A stretch of 64,000 nt of DNA. Origin: Neobacillus ginsengisoli (GTDB lineage Bacteria > Bacillota > Bacilli > Bacillales_B > DSM-18226). A model generated the notes under the pieces. The model saw nothing but the letters and a program-made list of their open reading frames with translations. It was not told where the DNA came from and did no database searches. The stretch spans positions 192,680-256,679 of the forward strand of contig NZ_JAUSTW010000009.1 of assembly GCF_030813055.1 (NCBI RefSeq), read 5' to 3'. The position numbers and the translations under genes are program-made. Shown piece after piece: positions 55,102 through 63,750 of the stretch; the first letter of the stretch is position 1; the number at the start of each line of letters is the position of its first letter.

Positions 55102-55116
55102 TGATAACCCTCCTAT

Positions 55117-55875
55117 CTATTTTTGATAAGTCGGATGCCATTTTAAAAATCTTTTCTCGGCAATTTTCGCTGCAAGGTCTGACAGTTTTCCAAGAAGTGC
55201 ATAAAGAATAATACTCAATACGATGACATCCAGCCTCATAAATTCTCTAGCATTCATCGCCATATACCCAATACCAGAATTCGATGCAATCGTTTCTGCG
55301 ACAATAAGTGTTACCCAAGTAATTCCTAATGCATACCGCACTCCTACTAGAATAGACGGGAGAGCACCCGGTAAAATAATGTTATTGAATAGCGAAAATC
55401 CTTTAAGACCATATACTTTTCCCATTTCAATAAGAGATTTGTCTATAGAACGAATTCCATGAAATGTGTTTAAATAAATCGGAAAAAAAGTACCTAATGC
55501 AACAAGAAACAGCTTTGCCTCTTCTTCGATTCCAAACCATAAAATCACGATCGGAATTAAAGCAAGATGGGGAATGTTCCGAATCATTTGTAAGGAACTA
55601 TCCAGCAGACTTTCCGAAATTCTAGACAAGCCGTTCAATAGCCCTAATGCAAAGCCAATTCCTCCCCCGATAAAAAAACCTAATAAAGCTCGTTTAGTAC
55701 TTGCACGAATATATTCAAAAAGCTGACCGGATCGAGCTAATTCCACAGCTGATTTGAAGACATCTAAAGGATTCGGTAACACCCGTGAAGATAGGATCCC
55801 AAATTGACTTGTCAGCTGCCAGGAAACAAGTAATAAAATAGGAACAATCCACGGAACAATCTGTTTTTTATTCAT
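55117..55875 (-). CDS. ssuC: Aliphatic sulfonate ABC transporter permease SsuC
   Basis: 252 aa, six TM helices. The EAA loop GKVYGLKGFSLFNNIILPGA (about 154-173) and the segment IRNIPHLALIPIVILWFGIE are typical of SsuC/TauC. I prefer ATG 55875 (AAGGGTGG at 6 nt) to ATG 55881. Lies 15 nt before ssuB. Confidence 0.92.
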   Translation of the reverse strand: MNKKQIVPWIVPILLLVSWQLTSQFGILSSRVLPNPLDVFKSAVELARSGQLFEYIRASTKRALLGFFIGGGIGFALGLLNGLSRISESLLDSSLQMIRNIPHLALIPIVILWFGIEEEAKLFLVALGTFFPIYLNTFHGIRSIDKSLIEMGKVYGLKGFSLFNNIILPGALPSILVGVRYALGITWVTLIVAETIASNSGIGYMAMNAREFMRLDVIVLSIILYALLGKLSDLAAKIAEKRFLKWHPTYQK

Positions 55876-55888
55876 CTTCATCCACCCT

Positions 55889-57028
55889 TCACTTTAAAAC
55901 TTTTGGGAATTCGTTGTTTGCGACAATTTCTCCAAATGGACTGATGATAGTAGCTGTATCTGAAACCGTTACATCCTGTTCTAATGGAAGGTGCGGGAAT
56001 AATAATTCTGATACGCGATACGCTTCTTCCAAATGTGGATATCCGGATAAAATGAATGTTTCAATTCCAAGATCAGCGTATTCTTTCATTCTTTTAGCAA
56101 CAGTCTCAGGGTCTCCGACCAATGCAGTCCCTGCTCCTCCTCTAACAAGACCAACTCCGGCCCATAAATTAGGACTGATCTCTAATTGCTCCTTCCTTCC
56201 ATTATGCAATTCCGCCATTCTCTGCTGTCCTACGGAATCAAATCGGGAAAATATTTTTTGAGAGGAAGCGATTAATTCATCGTCGACATATTTAATCAAA
56301 TCATTCGCTGCAGCCCAAGCTTCTTGTTCTGTTTCTCTTACGATTACATGTAATCGTATACCAAAGCGAACAGTTCTGCCTTGCTCTTTTGCCAATTGTT
56401 TTACTTGCACAATTTTCTCTGCGACTTTTGCAGGCGGTTCACCCCATGTTAAGTAAACATCCACATGTTTAGCAGCTATTTCTTGACCAATTTCAGAAGA
56501 TCCACCGAAATAAAGAGGCGGATAAGGGTTTTGAACAGGTGGATATAATAATTTACTATTATCTACTTTTAAGTACTCTCCTGAAAAATCAGCTTCTCCC
56601 TTTTCTACTAAATCCCTCCAAATCGTAAGGAATTCATCCGTTAGTTCATAGCGCTCTGTATGGCTTAAATGTAAGCCATCTCCCGCAAGCTCTACAGGAT
56701 CTCCACCTGTTACGACATTGATCAATAATCGGCCATTTGACAAACGATCAAAAGTAGCTGCCATTCTTGCTGCCTGCGACGGAGAACTTAGGCCGGGCCG
56801 TACAGCGACAAGAAATTTCATTCTTGATGTAACAGGAATTAAGCTTGAAGCCACTACCCATGAATCTTCACAAGATCTTCCTGTTGGAAGTAAGGCACCG
56901 GTATATCCCAGATGATCAACCGCCTGAGCGACTTGTTTCAAGTATGGGTAAGTAACTGCCCTGCCACCTGTTGTTACTCCTAAATAACGTGAATCTCCAT
57001 GAGTTGGTAAAAACCAAAAAACTTTCAT
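55889..57028 (-). CDS. ssuD: FMNH2-dependent alkanesulfonate monooxygenase SsuD
   Basis: 379 aa. Desulfonates alkanesulfonates to aldehyde and sulfite. N terminus [17 protein letters not shown]; active-site region [20 protein letters not shown] (Cys about 54); flavin/phosphate site [16 protein letters not shown]-terminal [20 protein letters not shown]. Full length compared with E. coli SsuD (381). RBS AAAGGGG. Gene order ssuA-D-C-B differs from B. subtilis ssuBACD. Confidence 0.95.
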   Translation of the reverse strand: MKVFWFLPTHGDSRYLGVTTGGRAVTYPYLKQVAQAVDHLGYTGALLPTGRSCEDSWVVASSLIPVTSRMKFLVAVRPGLSSPSQAARMAATFDRLSNGRLLINVVTGGDPVELAGDGLHLSHTERYELTDEFLTIWRDLVEKGEADFSGEYLKVDNSKLLYPPVQNPYPPLYFGGSSEIGQEIAAKHVDVYLTWGEPPAKVAEKIVQVKQLAKEQGRTVRFGIRLHVIVRETEQEAWAAANDLIKYVDDELIASSQKIFSRFDSVGQQRMAELHNGRKEQLEISPNLWAGVGLVRGGAGTALVGDPETVAKRMKEYADLGIETFILSGYPHLEEAYRVSELLFPHLPLEQDVTVSDTATIISPFGEIVANNEFPKVLK

Positions 57029-57055
57029 CTTTTAAATCCCCTTTCTTTCATTTAT

Positions 57056-58036
57056 CTATTTTGATATTGCCTCTTGTACCTGGATATCTTTCGGAATTAA
57101 TTTAAGTTTGTAAAAAGCATCAGCAATTTGTTGCTGATCTTTTGCCACTTTTTTATTCATCTTTTCTAATCCAAATGTTCTTCTATTCAGTGTTAACTCT
57201 AAAGTATCCACACTCATTCCAATTTGAGGAGCCAAGAATTTTGCTGCTTCTTTTGGATTTCCTTCCACCCATTTATCTGTCTTTTTTAGTTCTTTAAAAA
57301 TCACATCTAAGACTTTAGGATTCTCTTTTTCAAACTTACTTGTAGCTAAGAAGAATTCGCGGTTGTTCACTAGCCCCGTTCCATCTGCTAAAATACGAGC
57401 ATTTGTAGCACGCTCGGCATCTGCTAAAAACGGATCCCAGATCACCCAGGCATCTACACTTCCTTTTTCAAACGCTGCCCGTGCATCTGCAGGCGGAAGA
57501 AATACAGTTTTAATATCACCGTATGGAATGCCTGCTTTTTCTAATATTTTTACTAATAAAAAATGGACATTTGACCCTTTATTTAAAGCGATTTTCTTTC
57601 CTTTTAAGTCTTTCAGCGTTTTGATTGGTGAATTTTTTGGTACTAAAATCGCCTCTCCTTTTGGATTTGCAGATGCATCAGCATAATATACAAGTGGTGC
57701 ACCCGCCGCTTGAGCAAAAATTGGCGGCGCTTCACCTGTATGGCCAAAATCCAGACTTCCTACATTTAGTGCCTCCAGCAACTGGGGTCCTCCGGGAAAC
57801 TCGGTCCATTTAACAGAATAACCAAGCGGTTTTAATCCTTTTTCCAAGCTTCCCTTCGCCTTTAATATGTTTAAGGTCCCGAATTTTTGATAACCAATAT
57901 TAATTACCTTTAACTCCTTGGTATTGGACGCAGACTCTTGTTTTTCTCCAGATGTGGAGGTACTGCATCCACTTAGAAGAAAAGACAAAAGTAAGATAAA
58001 TGCCACCCACCAATTACGCTTATATTTTTTAATCAC
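57056..58036 (-). CDS. ssuA: Aliphatic sulfonate-binding lipoprotein SsuA
   Basis: 326 aa from GTG 58036 (AGGAGGAG). Signal peptide with lipobox LLSGC (Cys about 24). SsuA/TauA fold: VINIGYQKFGTLNILKAKGS, FGHTGEAPPIFAQAAG (about 97-112), VIWDPFLADAERATNARILA. Delivers sulfonates to SsuBC. The leader holds RNA element A with a terminator 69 nt upstream of the start. Confidence 0.93.
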   Translation of the reverse strand: MIKKYKRNWWVAFILLLSFLLSGCSTSTSGEKQESASNTKELKVINIGYQKFGTLNILKAKGSLEKGLKPLGYSVKWTEFPGGPQLLEALNVGSLDFGHTGEAPPIFAQAAGAPLVYYADASANPKGEAILVPKNSPIKTLKDLKGKKIALNKGSNVHFLLVKILEKAGIPYGDIKTVFLPPADARAAFEKGSVDAWVIWDPFLADAERATNARILADGTGLVNNREFFLATSKFEKENPKVLDVIFKELKKTDKWVEGNPKEAAKFLAPQIGMSVDTLELTLNRRTFGLEKMNKKVAKDQQQIADAFYKLKLIPKDIQVQEAISK

Positions 58037-58104
58037 GCTCGACTCCTCCTGCTTCTCAAATTACTCTTAGTAGATTTTGAAATCTCATTCGGAATAAAGT
58101 TTAC

Positions 58105-58161
58105 AAAAAAGGCCCCTAATCTCATGAAATGGAGAAAGGAGCCTTCGGTAGTCCGACCAGC
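58105..58161 (-). promoter_or_regulatory. RNA element A: antiterminator-like hairpin plus terminator before ssuA
   Basis: Minus strand GCT-GG-TCGG-ACTA-CCGA-A-GGC: 4-bp stem TCGG/CCGA, tetraloop ACTA, outer GCT/GGC pairing. The GGC belongs to the 5' arm AAGGCTCC of a terminator closing with GGGGCCTT and six T residues. The two folds exclude each other. Upstream (58162-58288) is AT-rich spacer with at most a weak promoter (TTCAAT, 18 bp, TATAAA). Confidence 0.7.
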
Positions 58162-58288
58162 ATTATTTATATCGTCTGAAAGATTTATAATTGAATTTAT
58201 CAACTAGGTTTTAAGTTTTAAAAAAATAAATCAGGATCTTAGAAATTTTAACTATCTAGAACTATAAAAAAGAAATATCTATTAAGGA

Positions 58289-59044
58289 TTATGAAACACC
58301 ATACAACACATCCGGTGTAATCCGTTTTAAAAACTGCTTAGTTCGTTCTTCTCTAGGGTTTGTGAATATTTCTATTGGGCTTCCCTGTTCTACAATCGTA
58401 CCTTGATCCATAAAAACGACATGATTTGAGATGTCCCGTGCAAACCCCATTTCATGTGTTACAATTACCATCGTGATCCCTTCACTGGCAATATTCCGAA
58501 TGACTTCTAATACTTCCCCTACAAGTTCCGGATCCAGTGCAGATGTAGGCTCATCAAACAAGATAACCTCCGGATTTAAAGCCAGAGCTCGGGCAATGCC
58601 AACACGTTGCTGCTGTCCCCCGGACAACTGGATCGGATAAGTATCTATTTTATCCGATAAACCAACCTTTTCAAGCACTTCAAGACTTCTCTTCCTCGCT
58701 GTTTCTTTCGGAACCTTTTGTGCAATCACTAGCCCCTCCATCACATTTTCGAGTACAGTTTTATGCTTAAATAAATTATAATGTTGAAAAACCATCGCCG
58801 TTTTTTTCCGTAGTTTAAGAATTTCCTGCTTACTTGGTCGTTTACAACTAATAGTAAAATCTCCGATGGTCACTTCTCCATCATTCGGCCTCTCCAAAAA
58901 ATTAATGCACCGAAGTAGCGTTGTCTTTCCTGACCCGCTTGGACCGAGAATGACGACAACCTCTCCTTTTTTAACAAATAAATTGATTCCTTTCAAAACA
59001 GAATGTTTATGAAAGGATTTATGAATGTTTTTTAATTGAATCAT
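58289..59044 (-). CDS. tcyN: Sulfur amino acid ABC transporter ATPase (TcyN-like)
   Basis: 251 aa polar amino acid uptake (PAAT) ATPase. Walker [10 protein letters not shown] (about 35-43), Q-loop VFQHYNLF, signature [12 protein letters not shown], Walker [31 protein letters not shown]. Start overlaps the stop of the upstream permease (ATGA). With TcyL/M and the binding lipoprotein it imports cystine or related S-compounds. Confidence 0.92.
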   Translation of the reverse strand: MIQLKNIHKSFHKHSVLKGINLFVKKGEVVVILGPSGSGKTTLLRCINFLERPNDGEVTIGDFTISCKRPSKQEILKLRKKTAMVFQHYNLFKHKTVLENVMEGLVIAQKVPKETARKRSLEVLEKVGLSDKIDTYPIQLSGGQQQRVGIARALALNPEVILFDEPTSALDPELVGEVLEVIRNIASEGITMVIVTHEMGFARDISNHVVFMDQGTIVEQGSPIEIFTNPREERTKQFLKRITPDVLYGVS

Positions 59045-59751
59045 CGGACTTCACCTCTATTGTATAAAGTAACCCGCTTTTCTAAAAAGGCTGTAAACGA
59101 TTCTGCCATAATGGTCATGGTCCAATAAATAATAGCAGCTGCAATATAAGCCTCGAGAAATTTTAAATTATTTGATGCCACAATATTCGCTGCGCCATTC
59201 AACTCCTTTTGAGACACAATAAAAGCAATGGAGGAAGTGTGCAAAAATCCGACAAATATATTACACAAATTTGGTAATGTAACCGCAAAGGCTTGAGGAA
59301 GCACGATGCGTCTCATTGCTTGTGAACTGCTCATGCCCACAGAATAGGCTGCTTCAATCTGCCCGCGATTCACTGCTAATATCCCTGATCGAATGATTTC
59401 CGACATATAGGCACCGGCAGTGATCGAAAATGCGGTTAACACAAACACAAGAACTGGGATCGAATTTGTTTTAAATCCCCAACCATAATACTTGCATAAA
59501 CGATCAATGACTATTGGCAATCCCAGATAAATGAGCATAATATGCAAGATTATTGGTGTACCCCGTAGGAAAGATACATAAAAATCAGCAATCCGATGAA
59601 GAAGCCTTACTTTATAAAGCCTAATCATTGCAATGACAACACCTATACCAAAACCAATGACTAACGGTACAATCGTAATGACAAGTGTAAGTGGCAAAGC
59701 TTTTAAAATTTCCAACAATGCCGTAAAGATAAATGGGATATCAATGGTCAT
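59041..59751 (-). CDS. tcyM: Sulfur amino acid ABC transporter permease (TcyM-like)
   Basis: 236 aa from ATG 59751 (GGTGGAG upstream; a GTG 9 nt further up overlaps the ribosome site). PAAT permease features: [19 protein letters not shown] (about 60-78) and the EAA-type loop [20 protein letters not shown]. Paralog of the adjacent TcyL; the two form a heterodimer. Confidence 0.91.
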   Translation of the reverse strand: MTIDIPFIFTALLEILKALPLTLVITIVPLVIGFGIGVVIAMIRLYKVRLLHRIADFYVSFLRGTPIILHIMLIYLGLPIVIDRLCKYYGWGFKTNSIPVLVFVLTAFSITAGAYMSEIIRSGILAVNRGQIEAAYSVGMSSSQAMRRIVLPQAFAVTLPNLCNIFVGFLHTSSIAFIVSQKELNGAANIVASNNLKFLEAYIAAAIIYWTMTIMAESFTAFLEKRVTLYNRGEVR

Positions 59752-59818
59752 CGTCTCCACCTCACCTTCTAATTCAAAATAGATTAATATATAAAAAGCC
59801 TTGAGTAATCCGATAAAA

Positions 59819-60517
59819 CTATGAGATTAACCTTTGCTCGTGCCGTTGCAATCTGTTTTCAAAAAAAGCAAAGACTTTTTCAAGCAGGACAGCAACTGCA
59901 TAGTATATGATTGATAATGACATATACACTTCCAATGCATGAGCGGTAGCTGTAATCAAGGTGTCCCCCCTGCCCATCATATCCATTACTCCAATGGTGA
60001 AAGCAAGAGAAGTATCTTTTAAAAATCCGATAACCGAGTTACCGAAGTTAGGGAATGAAATGACTAAGGCCTGGGGAAGGACAATACGTACAAATGCTTG
60101 TTTCCCTGTCATCCCTACGGAATACGCGGCTTCAGCTTGACCTTTTTCAATACTATTAACCGAACCGCGTATGATTTCAGAAAATGAAGCCCCGCTGCTA
60201 AGTGAGTAAGTAACAATAACAAACACCAACGGTCCCGTCTTAAAAAGATCAATATTAACAGCTTCTAAAAGTGCCGGTAACCCGTAAAAAATCAAGAATA
60301 ATTGGATCAATATTGGAGTACCTCTCATAAACGATACATATACGGCGGCTATATGGCCCAAAATAGGCATATTATATAGGCGCGGCAGGGCAACCAAAAA
60401 TCCAATGACAATGCCAAACAGAACGGATAAAGCAAGAATAAGCAATGTTACGTGAAAGTATGACAACAATTTGGGGATAAACTCCCACACAAGTGAACTA
60501 TCGAACGCTTTTCCCAT
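59819..60517 (-). CDS. tcyL: Sulfur amino acid ABC transporter permease (TcyL-like)
   Basis: 232 aa, about five TM helices, VYVSFMRGTPILIQLFLIFY (about 59-78) and [20 protein letters not shown] (loop contacting the ATPase). AAAGGG before ATG 60517. 36 nt after the binding-protein gene. Confidence 0.91.
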   Translation of the reverse strand: MGKAFDSSLVWEFIPKLLSYFHVTLLILALSVLFGIVIGFLVALPRLYNMPILGHIAAVYVSFMRGTPILIQLFLIFYGLPALLEAVNIDLFKTGPLVFVIVTYSLSSGASFSEIIRGSVNSIEKGQAEAAYSVGMTGKQAFVRIVLPQALVISFPNFGNSVIGFLKDTSLAFTIGVMDMMGRGDTLITATAHALEVYMSLSIIYYAVAVLLEKVFAFFENRLQRHEQRLIS

Positions 60518-60553
60518 TTCACACCCTTTACCTTTCTATGCATCTATTAAAAT

Positions 60554-61372
60554 CTATTCAGCCTGTGTATAGTCTTCACCTAACCACTTTGTGCTCAGTT
60601 TCTTTAATGTACCATCTGCTTTGATTTCTTTTAGTGCTTTATCAATACTTGCTTTCAAATCCGTTTCGTCTTTACGTAAAAGGAAATATACTTTTGAATT
60701 AGAGAGTGCCGGCCCTACCACTTTTTGCTGTGCATTAGCAGCTTTATTGATAAAATCTACTGCAAATGGCGTGCTGATCGTTGCATCTACACGGCCTGTT
60801 TTCAATTGCGTTTTGGTATCATCAGATCCTTGACCGGAATAGACAATGTTAATTTTATTACCGTGTTCTTTATTATATTTATCAAGGAGTACCGCTGCGT
60901 TGCTTGTCGCGCCTACAATGACTTTCTTACCTTTTAAATCTTCAATTGACTTAATATCGTTGTTATCTTGACGAACAGTAACTTTTAGCGGAAAAACATT
61001 ATATGGTACATCATTAAAAAGGAATTTCTTCTGTCTCTCTTCGTTCACTTCCATTTGATGGGCGATAAAATCAATTTTCTTCGTTTCCAGGCTAAGCAGC
61101 AAATTCGAGAACTCCATAGTTTTGAACTCGAATTTATATTCAGGAAGTCGTTTGTCAATTTCCTTCACGAGTTCTACATCATAACCAGTTAAATTTCCTT
61201 TATCATCGATAAAGCAGATATTCGGAAACTGCGTACCTGTCCCCACGACAATCGTCTTGACTTCTTTGTTACCTGCGTCATTTTTTTCAGATATGCCAGC
61301 AGTGTTTGACCCGCAGCCTGTGATTAGTAATATAATAGCTAATAATGTTACGGCAAATGTAATTTTTTTCAA
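60554..61372 (-). CDS. tcyJ: Sulfur amino acid-binding lipoprotein (TcyJ/TcyK-like)
   Basis: Family 3 solute-binding protein. I choose TTG 61372, giving the signal peptide MKKITFAVTLLAIILLITGC with lipidated Cys 20 and GGGGGT/AAGGAA upstream; ATG 61387 has no site. Ligand domain: FPNICFIDDKGNLTGYDVEL, DFIAHQMEVNEERQKKFLF, LKGKKVIVGATSNAAVLLDK. B. subtilis has two such proteins (TcyJ and TcyK); only one is present here. Second gene of the operon. Confidence 0.9.
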   Translation of the reverse strand: MKKITFAVTLLAIILLITGCGSNTAGISEKNDAGNKEVKTIVVGTGTQFPNICFIDDKGNLTGYDVELVKEIDKRLPEYKFEFKTMEFSNLLLSLETKKIDFIAHQMEVNEERQKKFLFNDVPYNVFPLKVTVRQDNNDIKSIEDLKGKKVIVGATSNAAVLLDKYNKEHGNKINIVYSGQGSDDTKTQLKTGRVDATISTPFAVDFINKAANAQQKVVGPALSNSKVYFLLRKDETDLKASIDKALKEIKADGTLKKLSTKWLGEDYTQAE

Positions 61373-61413
61373 TTCCTTAACCCCCATCTTTTTATTCTTT
61401 ATTTGTTTTTGGT

Positions 61414-61923
61414 TTATATTTTTTTATTTGTAGTAAAAAACATCTCTGGTATCAGAACCTTTCTTAAAAAAACACCTTTTCCTCGTTCTCCGTGATCCAC
61501 TTCATAAAATCGCTCATATCCATTCCTTTCGTACATTGGAATTAACCAAGGGTGCTTATCGGATGTACCGAGTGCAACAGCAGGTGCCTTCAAAGTATCT
61601 CTAATAATAACCTCTTCAACATATCGTAGTATTTTTGACCCAAATCCTTGTTTCTTATAGGCGGGGTCAACCGCGAACCACCATACACAAGGCAAATCAG
61701 TTACTTCTTCGAATAATCTAACGGAAAGGGTTGCAACGATTGAATTATTTTGCTCTAACACATAGCAAGAATGATTCGTTATATTATGTTTAACAAGCTC
61801 TATATCTGCAGTTGCAGCCGGGAACTGAATGCCTAGTTTTCTAATTGGTTCATATGCCCTTAATGTTAGACTCAACAGCTCTTCCGCATCTTCCAACGTG
61901 GCTAAGCGATATGTATTACTCAA
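61414..61923 (-). CDS. ytmI: GNAT acetyltransferase (YtmI-like)
   Basis: 169 aa from TTG 61923 (GGAGG 7 nt upstream). Acetyl-CoA motif FAVDPAYKKQGFGSKILRYV (about 83-102) and YERNGYERFYEVDHGERGKG. YtmI heads the B. subtilis operon for S-(2-succino)cysteine and S-methylcysteine salvage, where acetylation precedes monooxygenase cleavage. Here too it is the first gene, with two tandem terminator elements (B, C) in its leader. Confidence 0.87.
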   Translation of the reverse strand: MSNTYRLATLEDAEELLSLTLRAYEPIRKLGIQFPAATADIELVKHNITNHSCYVLEQNNSIVATLSVRLFEEVTDLPCVWWFAVDPAYKKQGFGSKILRYVEEVIIRDTLKAPAVALGTSDKHPWLIPMYERNGYERFYEVDHGERGKGVFLRKVLIPEMFFTTNKKI

Positions 61924-61950
61924 TTTTTTTCCTCCTCATGTTTTCAATAG

Positions 61951-61995
61951 AAAAGGCTCCTGTTAGATACAGGAGCCTTTGGTAGTCCAATCGGC
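61951..61995 (-). promoter_or_regulatory. RNA element B: antiterminator-like hairpin plus terminator before ytmI
   Basis: Minus strand GCC-GA-TTGG-ACTA-CCAA-A-GGC, then the terminator AAAGGCTCCTGT, 5-nt loop, ACAGGAGCCTTT and TCT. 28 nt before the ytmI start. The GGC is shared by both folds. Confidence 0.7.
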
Positions 61996-62057
61996 TTTTG
62001 TTAAGATAAATGAAAATCAGGCAGATAAATTTTTCTCTTTTTTCAATATGTGCTTCA

Positions 62058-62126
62058 TTACATGCAATTACCATCTAATTTAACAACAATTTGACTATGA
62101 GATCGACATTGCTTTTTACCTCCCAC
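62058..62126 (-). other. Possible leader mini-ORF region between elements C and B
   Basis: GGGAGGT at a good distance precedes an ATG at 62109 reading MSIS and a stop. A 22-codon frame from GTG 62126 (KKQCRSHSQIVVKLDGNCM) overlaps it but lacks a ribosome site. A ribosome-controlled step in the leader is conceivable; evidence is thin. Confidence 0.25.
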
Positions 62127-62162
62127 TTACTATTTTTGAAATTTAATGTAACATCCCTAAAT

Positions 62163-62221
62163 AAAAAGACCCTTAGTATAAAATTCACTTTATACTAAGG
62201 GCCGCCGGTTGACCAGTAAGC
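62163..62221 (-). promoter_or_regulatory. RNA element C: antiterminator-like hairpin plus terminator, promoter-proximal
   Basis: Minus strand GCT-TA-CTGG-TCAA-CCGG-C-GGC followed by the stem CCCTTAGTATAA / TTATACTAAGGG with G-C and G-U extensions through the GGC, then TCTTTTTAT. It starts about 45 nt after the predicted start point of the sulfur operon. Confidence 0.7.
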
Positions 62222-62273
62222 CTTCATTCGTATTTTACCTACTTGTTTACTTGGGATTGAAACTATTGACTAA

Positions 62274-62302
62274 AATATAAAGCCTAAAGAATCTGTTGTC
62301 AA
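62274..62302 (-). promoter_or_regulatory. SigA promoter of the sulfur operon
   Basis: Minus strand TTGACA (62297-62302), 17-bp spacer, TATATT (62274-62279); predicted start near 62267. An AT-rich near-palindrome (AAATATT..AATATTT, 62314-62333) lies just upstream, a candidate operator between the divergent promoters. Confidence 0.75.
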
Positions 62303-62347
62303 TTCATTTTTTGAAATATTTAATTTAATATTTTTTTAAAAACACAG

Positions 62348-62375
62348 TTGACTCATCGGAATAGTTAAGTATATT
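62348..62375 (+). promoter_or_regulatory. SigA promoter of the esterase gene
   Basis: TTGACT (62348-62353), 16 bp, TATATT (62370-62375); start near 62382, about 16 nt before RNA element D. Confidence 0.6.
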
Positions 62376-62397
62376 ATTATGATACTTTATATTGAAT

Positions 62398-62456
62398 GGC
62401 TGATTGGTCTTCCAAAGGCACCTAACTCTTTTGAGGGTAGGTGCTTTATTTTTTTT
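62398..62456 (+). promoter_or_regulatory. RNA element D: antiterminator-like hairpin plus terminator before the esterase
   Basis: Plus strand GCT-GA-TTGG-TCTT-CCAA-A-GGC (62399-62419), then terminator AAAGGCACCTA, 13-nt loop, TAGGTGCTTT and an eight-T run. Only about 16 nt of RNA precede it, so everything needed for control must lie in this small fold or act on it. Confidence 0.7.
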
Positions 62457-62491
62457 ATAAAAAATAGCAGGAATAGGGAAGGAGATTTAAT

Positions 62492-63265
62492 ATGCTTGAA
62501 AAATATCCCGTCTTACCAGGAGCAGAACCTTTTTTCTTTAATGGGAATCATATTGGTATCCTGATTTCCCACGGATTTGTTGGAACCCCCCAAAGCGTCC
62601 GGTTTTTAGGAGAGTATATTTCATCTCATGGTTATACTGTATACGGAGCAAGATTAAAAGGTCATGGAACGCATTATGAGGATATGGAAAGATGCAACTA
62701 CTGGGATTGGATTCAAAGTCTAGAAGATGGGTATCGTTTCTTACAACAACATTGCCGCGATATCTTTATTATCGGTCAATCCATGGGTGGTACCTTAACA
62801 ATAAATCTTGCAAGTAAATACCCTGACATTAAAGGGATTGTGTTGGTGAATGCAGCAATGACAGCAATTCCTGAAATGGAGGAGTTTAAAGATAAAATGG
62901 AGCCTCGATTTATTGATGAAGGAGCACCGGATATTAAGGCAAACGATGTACATGAAATTACTTATGCAAAGGCACCAATACGATCTATTAAGCAGTTGCT
63001 ATCCTTAATGGATATCACACGGGGAAAACTTCCAAGTGTTACGTGTCCGACATTTGCGTTTCGATCAGAGGAAGACCATGTCGTTCCCCCTGAAAACACG
63101 GATTATATAATGGCTCATATTCAGTCCGATATAAAAAAAATCATTCCACTGTATAACTCCTATCACGTTGCTTCGATGGATTATGAAAAGAAATTCATTG
63201 CTGACCAATGCTGTCTATTTATTGAGAAATATGCTAGTAATCCTAGGGAGATGGAAATATCCTAA
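62492..63265 (+). CDS. Alpha/beta-hydrolase carboxylesterase / monoacylglycerol lipase type
   Basis: 257 aa. Oxyanion region LISHGFVGTPQSVRFLGEYI (about 24-43), nucleophile elbow GQSMGG (Ser about 97), acid in SEEDHVVP (Asp about 197), His in YNSYHVASMD (about 226). Close to Bacillaceae Est30/YvaK carboxylesterases, but not next to rnr/smpB as YvaK is. AAGGAG before the ATG. Expression is probably attenuated by element D in its leader, shared in type with the divergent sulfur operon. Confidence 0.88.
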   Translation: MLEKYPVLPGAEPFFFNGNHIGILISHGFVGTPQSVRFLGEYISSHGYTVYGARLKGHGTHYEDMERCNYWDWIQSLEDGYRFLQQHCRDIFIIGQSMGGTLTINLASKYPDIKGIVLVNAAMTAIPEMEEFKDKMEPRFIDEGAPDIKANDVHEITYAKAPIRSIKQLLSLMDITRGKLPSVTCPTFAFRSEEDHVVPPENTDYIMAHIQSDIKKIIPLYNSYHVASMDYEKKFIADQCCLFIEKYASNPREMEIS

Positions 63266-63388
63266 CCTCTTTACAACAGGTTTGCTTGCAACTCATTCAC
63301 TTAATGAGATGGATGTTAAATGGAAGTGAGGGAATTATTCTTAGAGCTGCTCAACGATAATCATAGGGTAATCGGAGGTGTTTGAAGA

Positions 63389-63541
63389 ATGAGCAATTTA
63401 CTTCGAGATGCTGTTGAGAAGAAAAAACAATACTTGATTGATAAGTTGATTGCATTGGGCTTTTATAAAAAAGATGACAAACATCTTTTTGAGTGGACTT
63501 TAAGTGAACTTGAAAAAGAATATAGGTCCTTAAGACAATAA
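63389..63541 (+). CDS. Fur-regulated basic protein (Fbp) family small protein, 50 aa
   Basis: MSNLLRDAVEKKKQYLIDKL then IALGFYKKDDKHLFEWTLSE and a short tail. GGAGGTG lies 8 nt before ATG 63389. The pattern LLR.AVE..+.YLIDKLIA.G.YK..D..L.E.TLSELE is that of FbpA-like proteins, which in B. subtilis belong to the iron-sparing response. A GATAATCAT half-site at 63355-63363 could be part of a Fur box, but the other half is poor. No terminator with a clear T-run follows. Confidence 0.72.
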   Translation: MSNLLRDAVEKKKQYLIDKLIALGFYKKDDKHLFEWTLSELEKEYRSLRQ

Positions 63542-63750
63542 TATAAGGATATCTCATCATTCAATAGATCATGCATTTGATTTGACTGATCCGACAATCG
63601 GAAGGTCCTTAGTTTTTTTACAGATAATTTAAAGAAGTAATTTTCTCAGAGATTGGTAAATAAGAAATGTAATAATAAAATGTTATTAATGCTTCATTTT
63701 CATCAAATTCAGGAGCATTAAACCTGTTTATTCATTTGCCCTTACGGACA

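Noticed and set aside
62163..62267. SAM (S-box) or T-box leader before the sulfur operon
   Set aside because: No S-box core sequences and no T-box AGGGTGGNACCGCG motif on the transcribed strand; the leader before element C is only about 45 nt.
62398..62427. Leader peptide reading MADWSSKGT in element D, with similar readings in the other copies
   Set aside because: Copies A and B have no in-frame start codon for the peptide, while the base changes preserve the RNA stem; RNA structure explains the conservation better.
62379..62564. 61-codon plus-strand frame over the esterase leader
   Set aside because: It runs through element D and its terminator and overlaps the esterase start in another frame.
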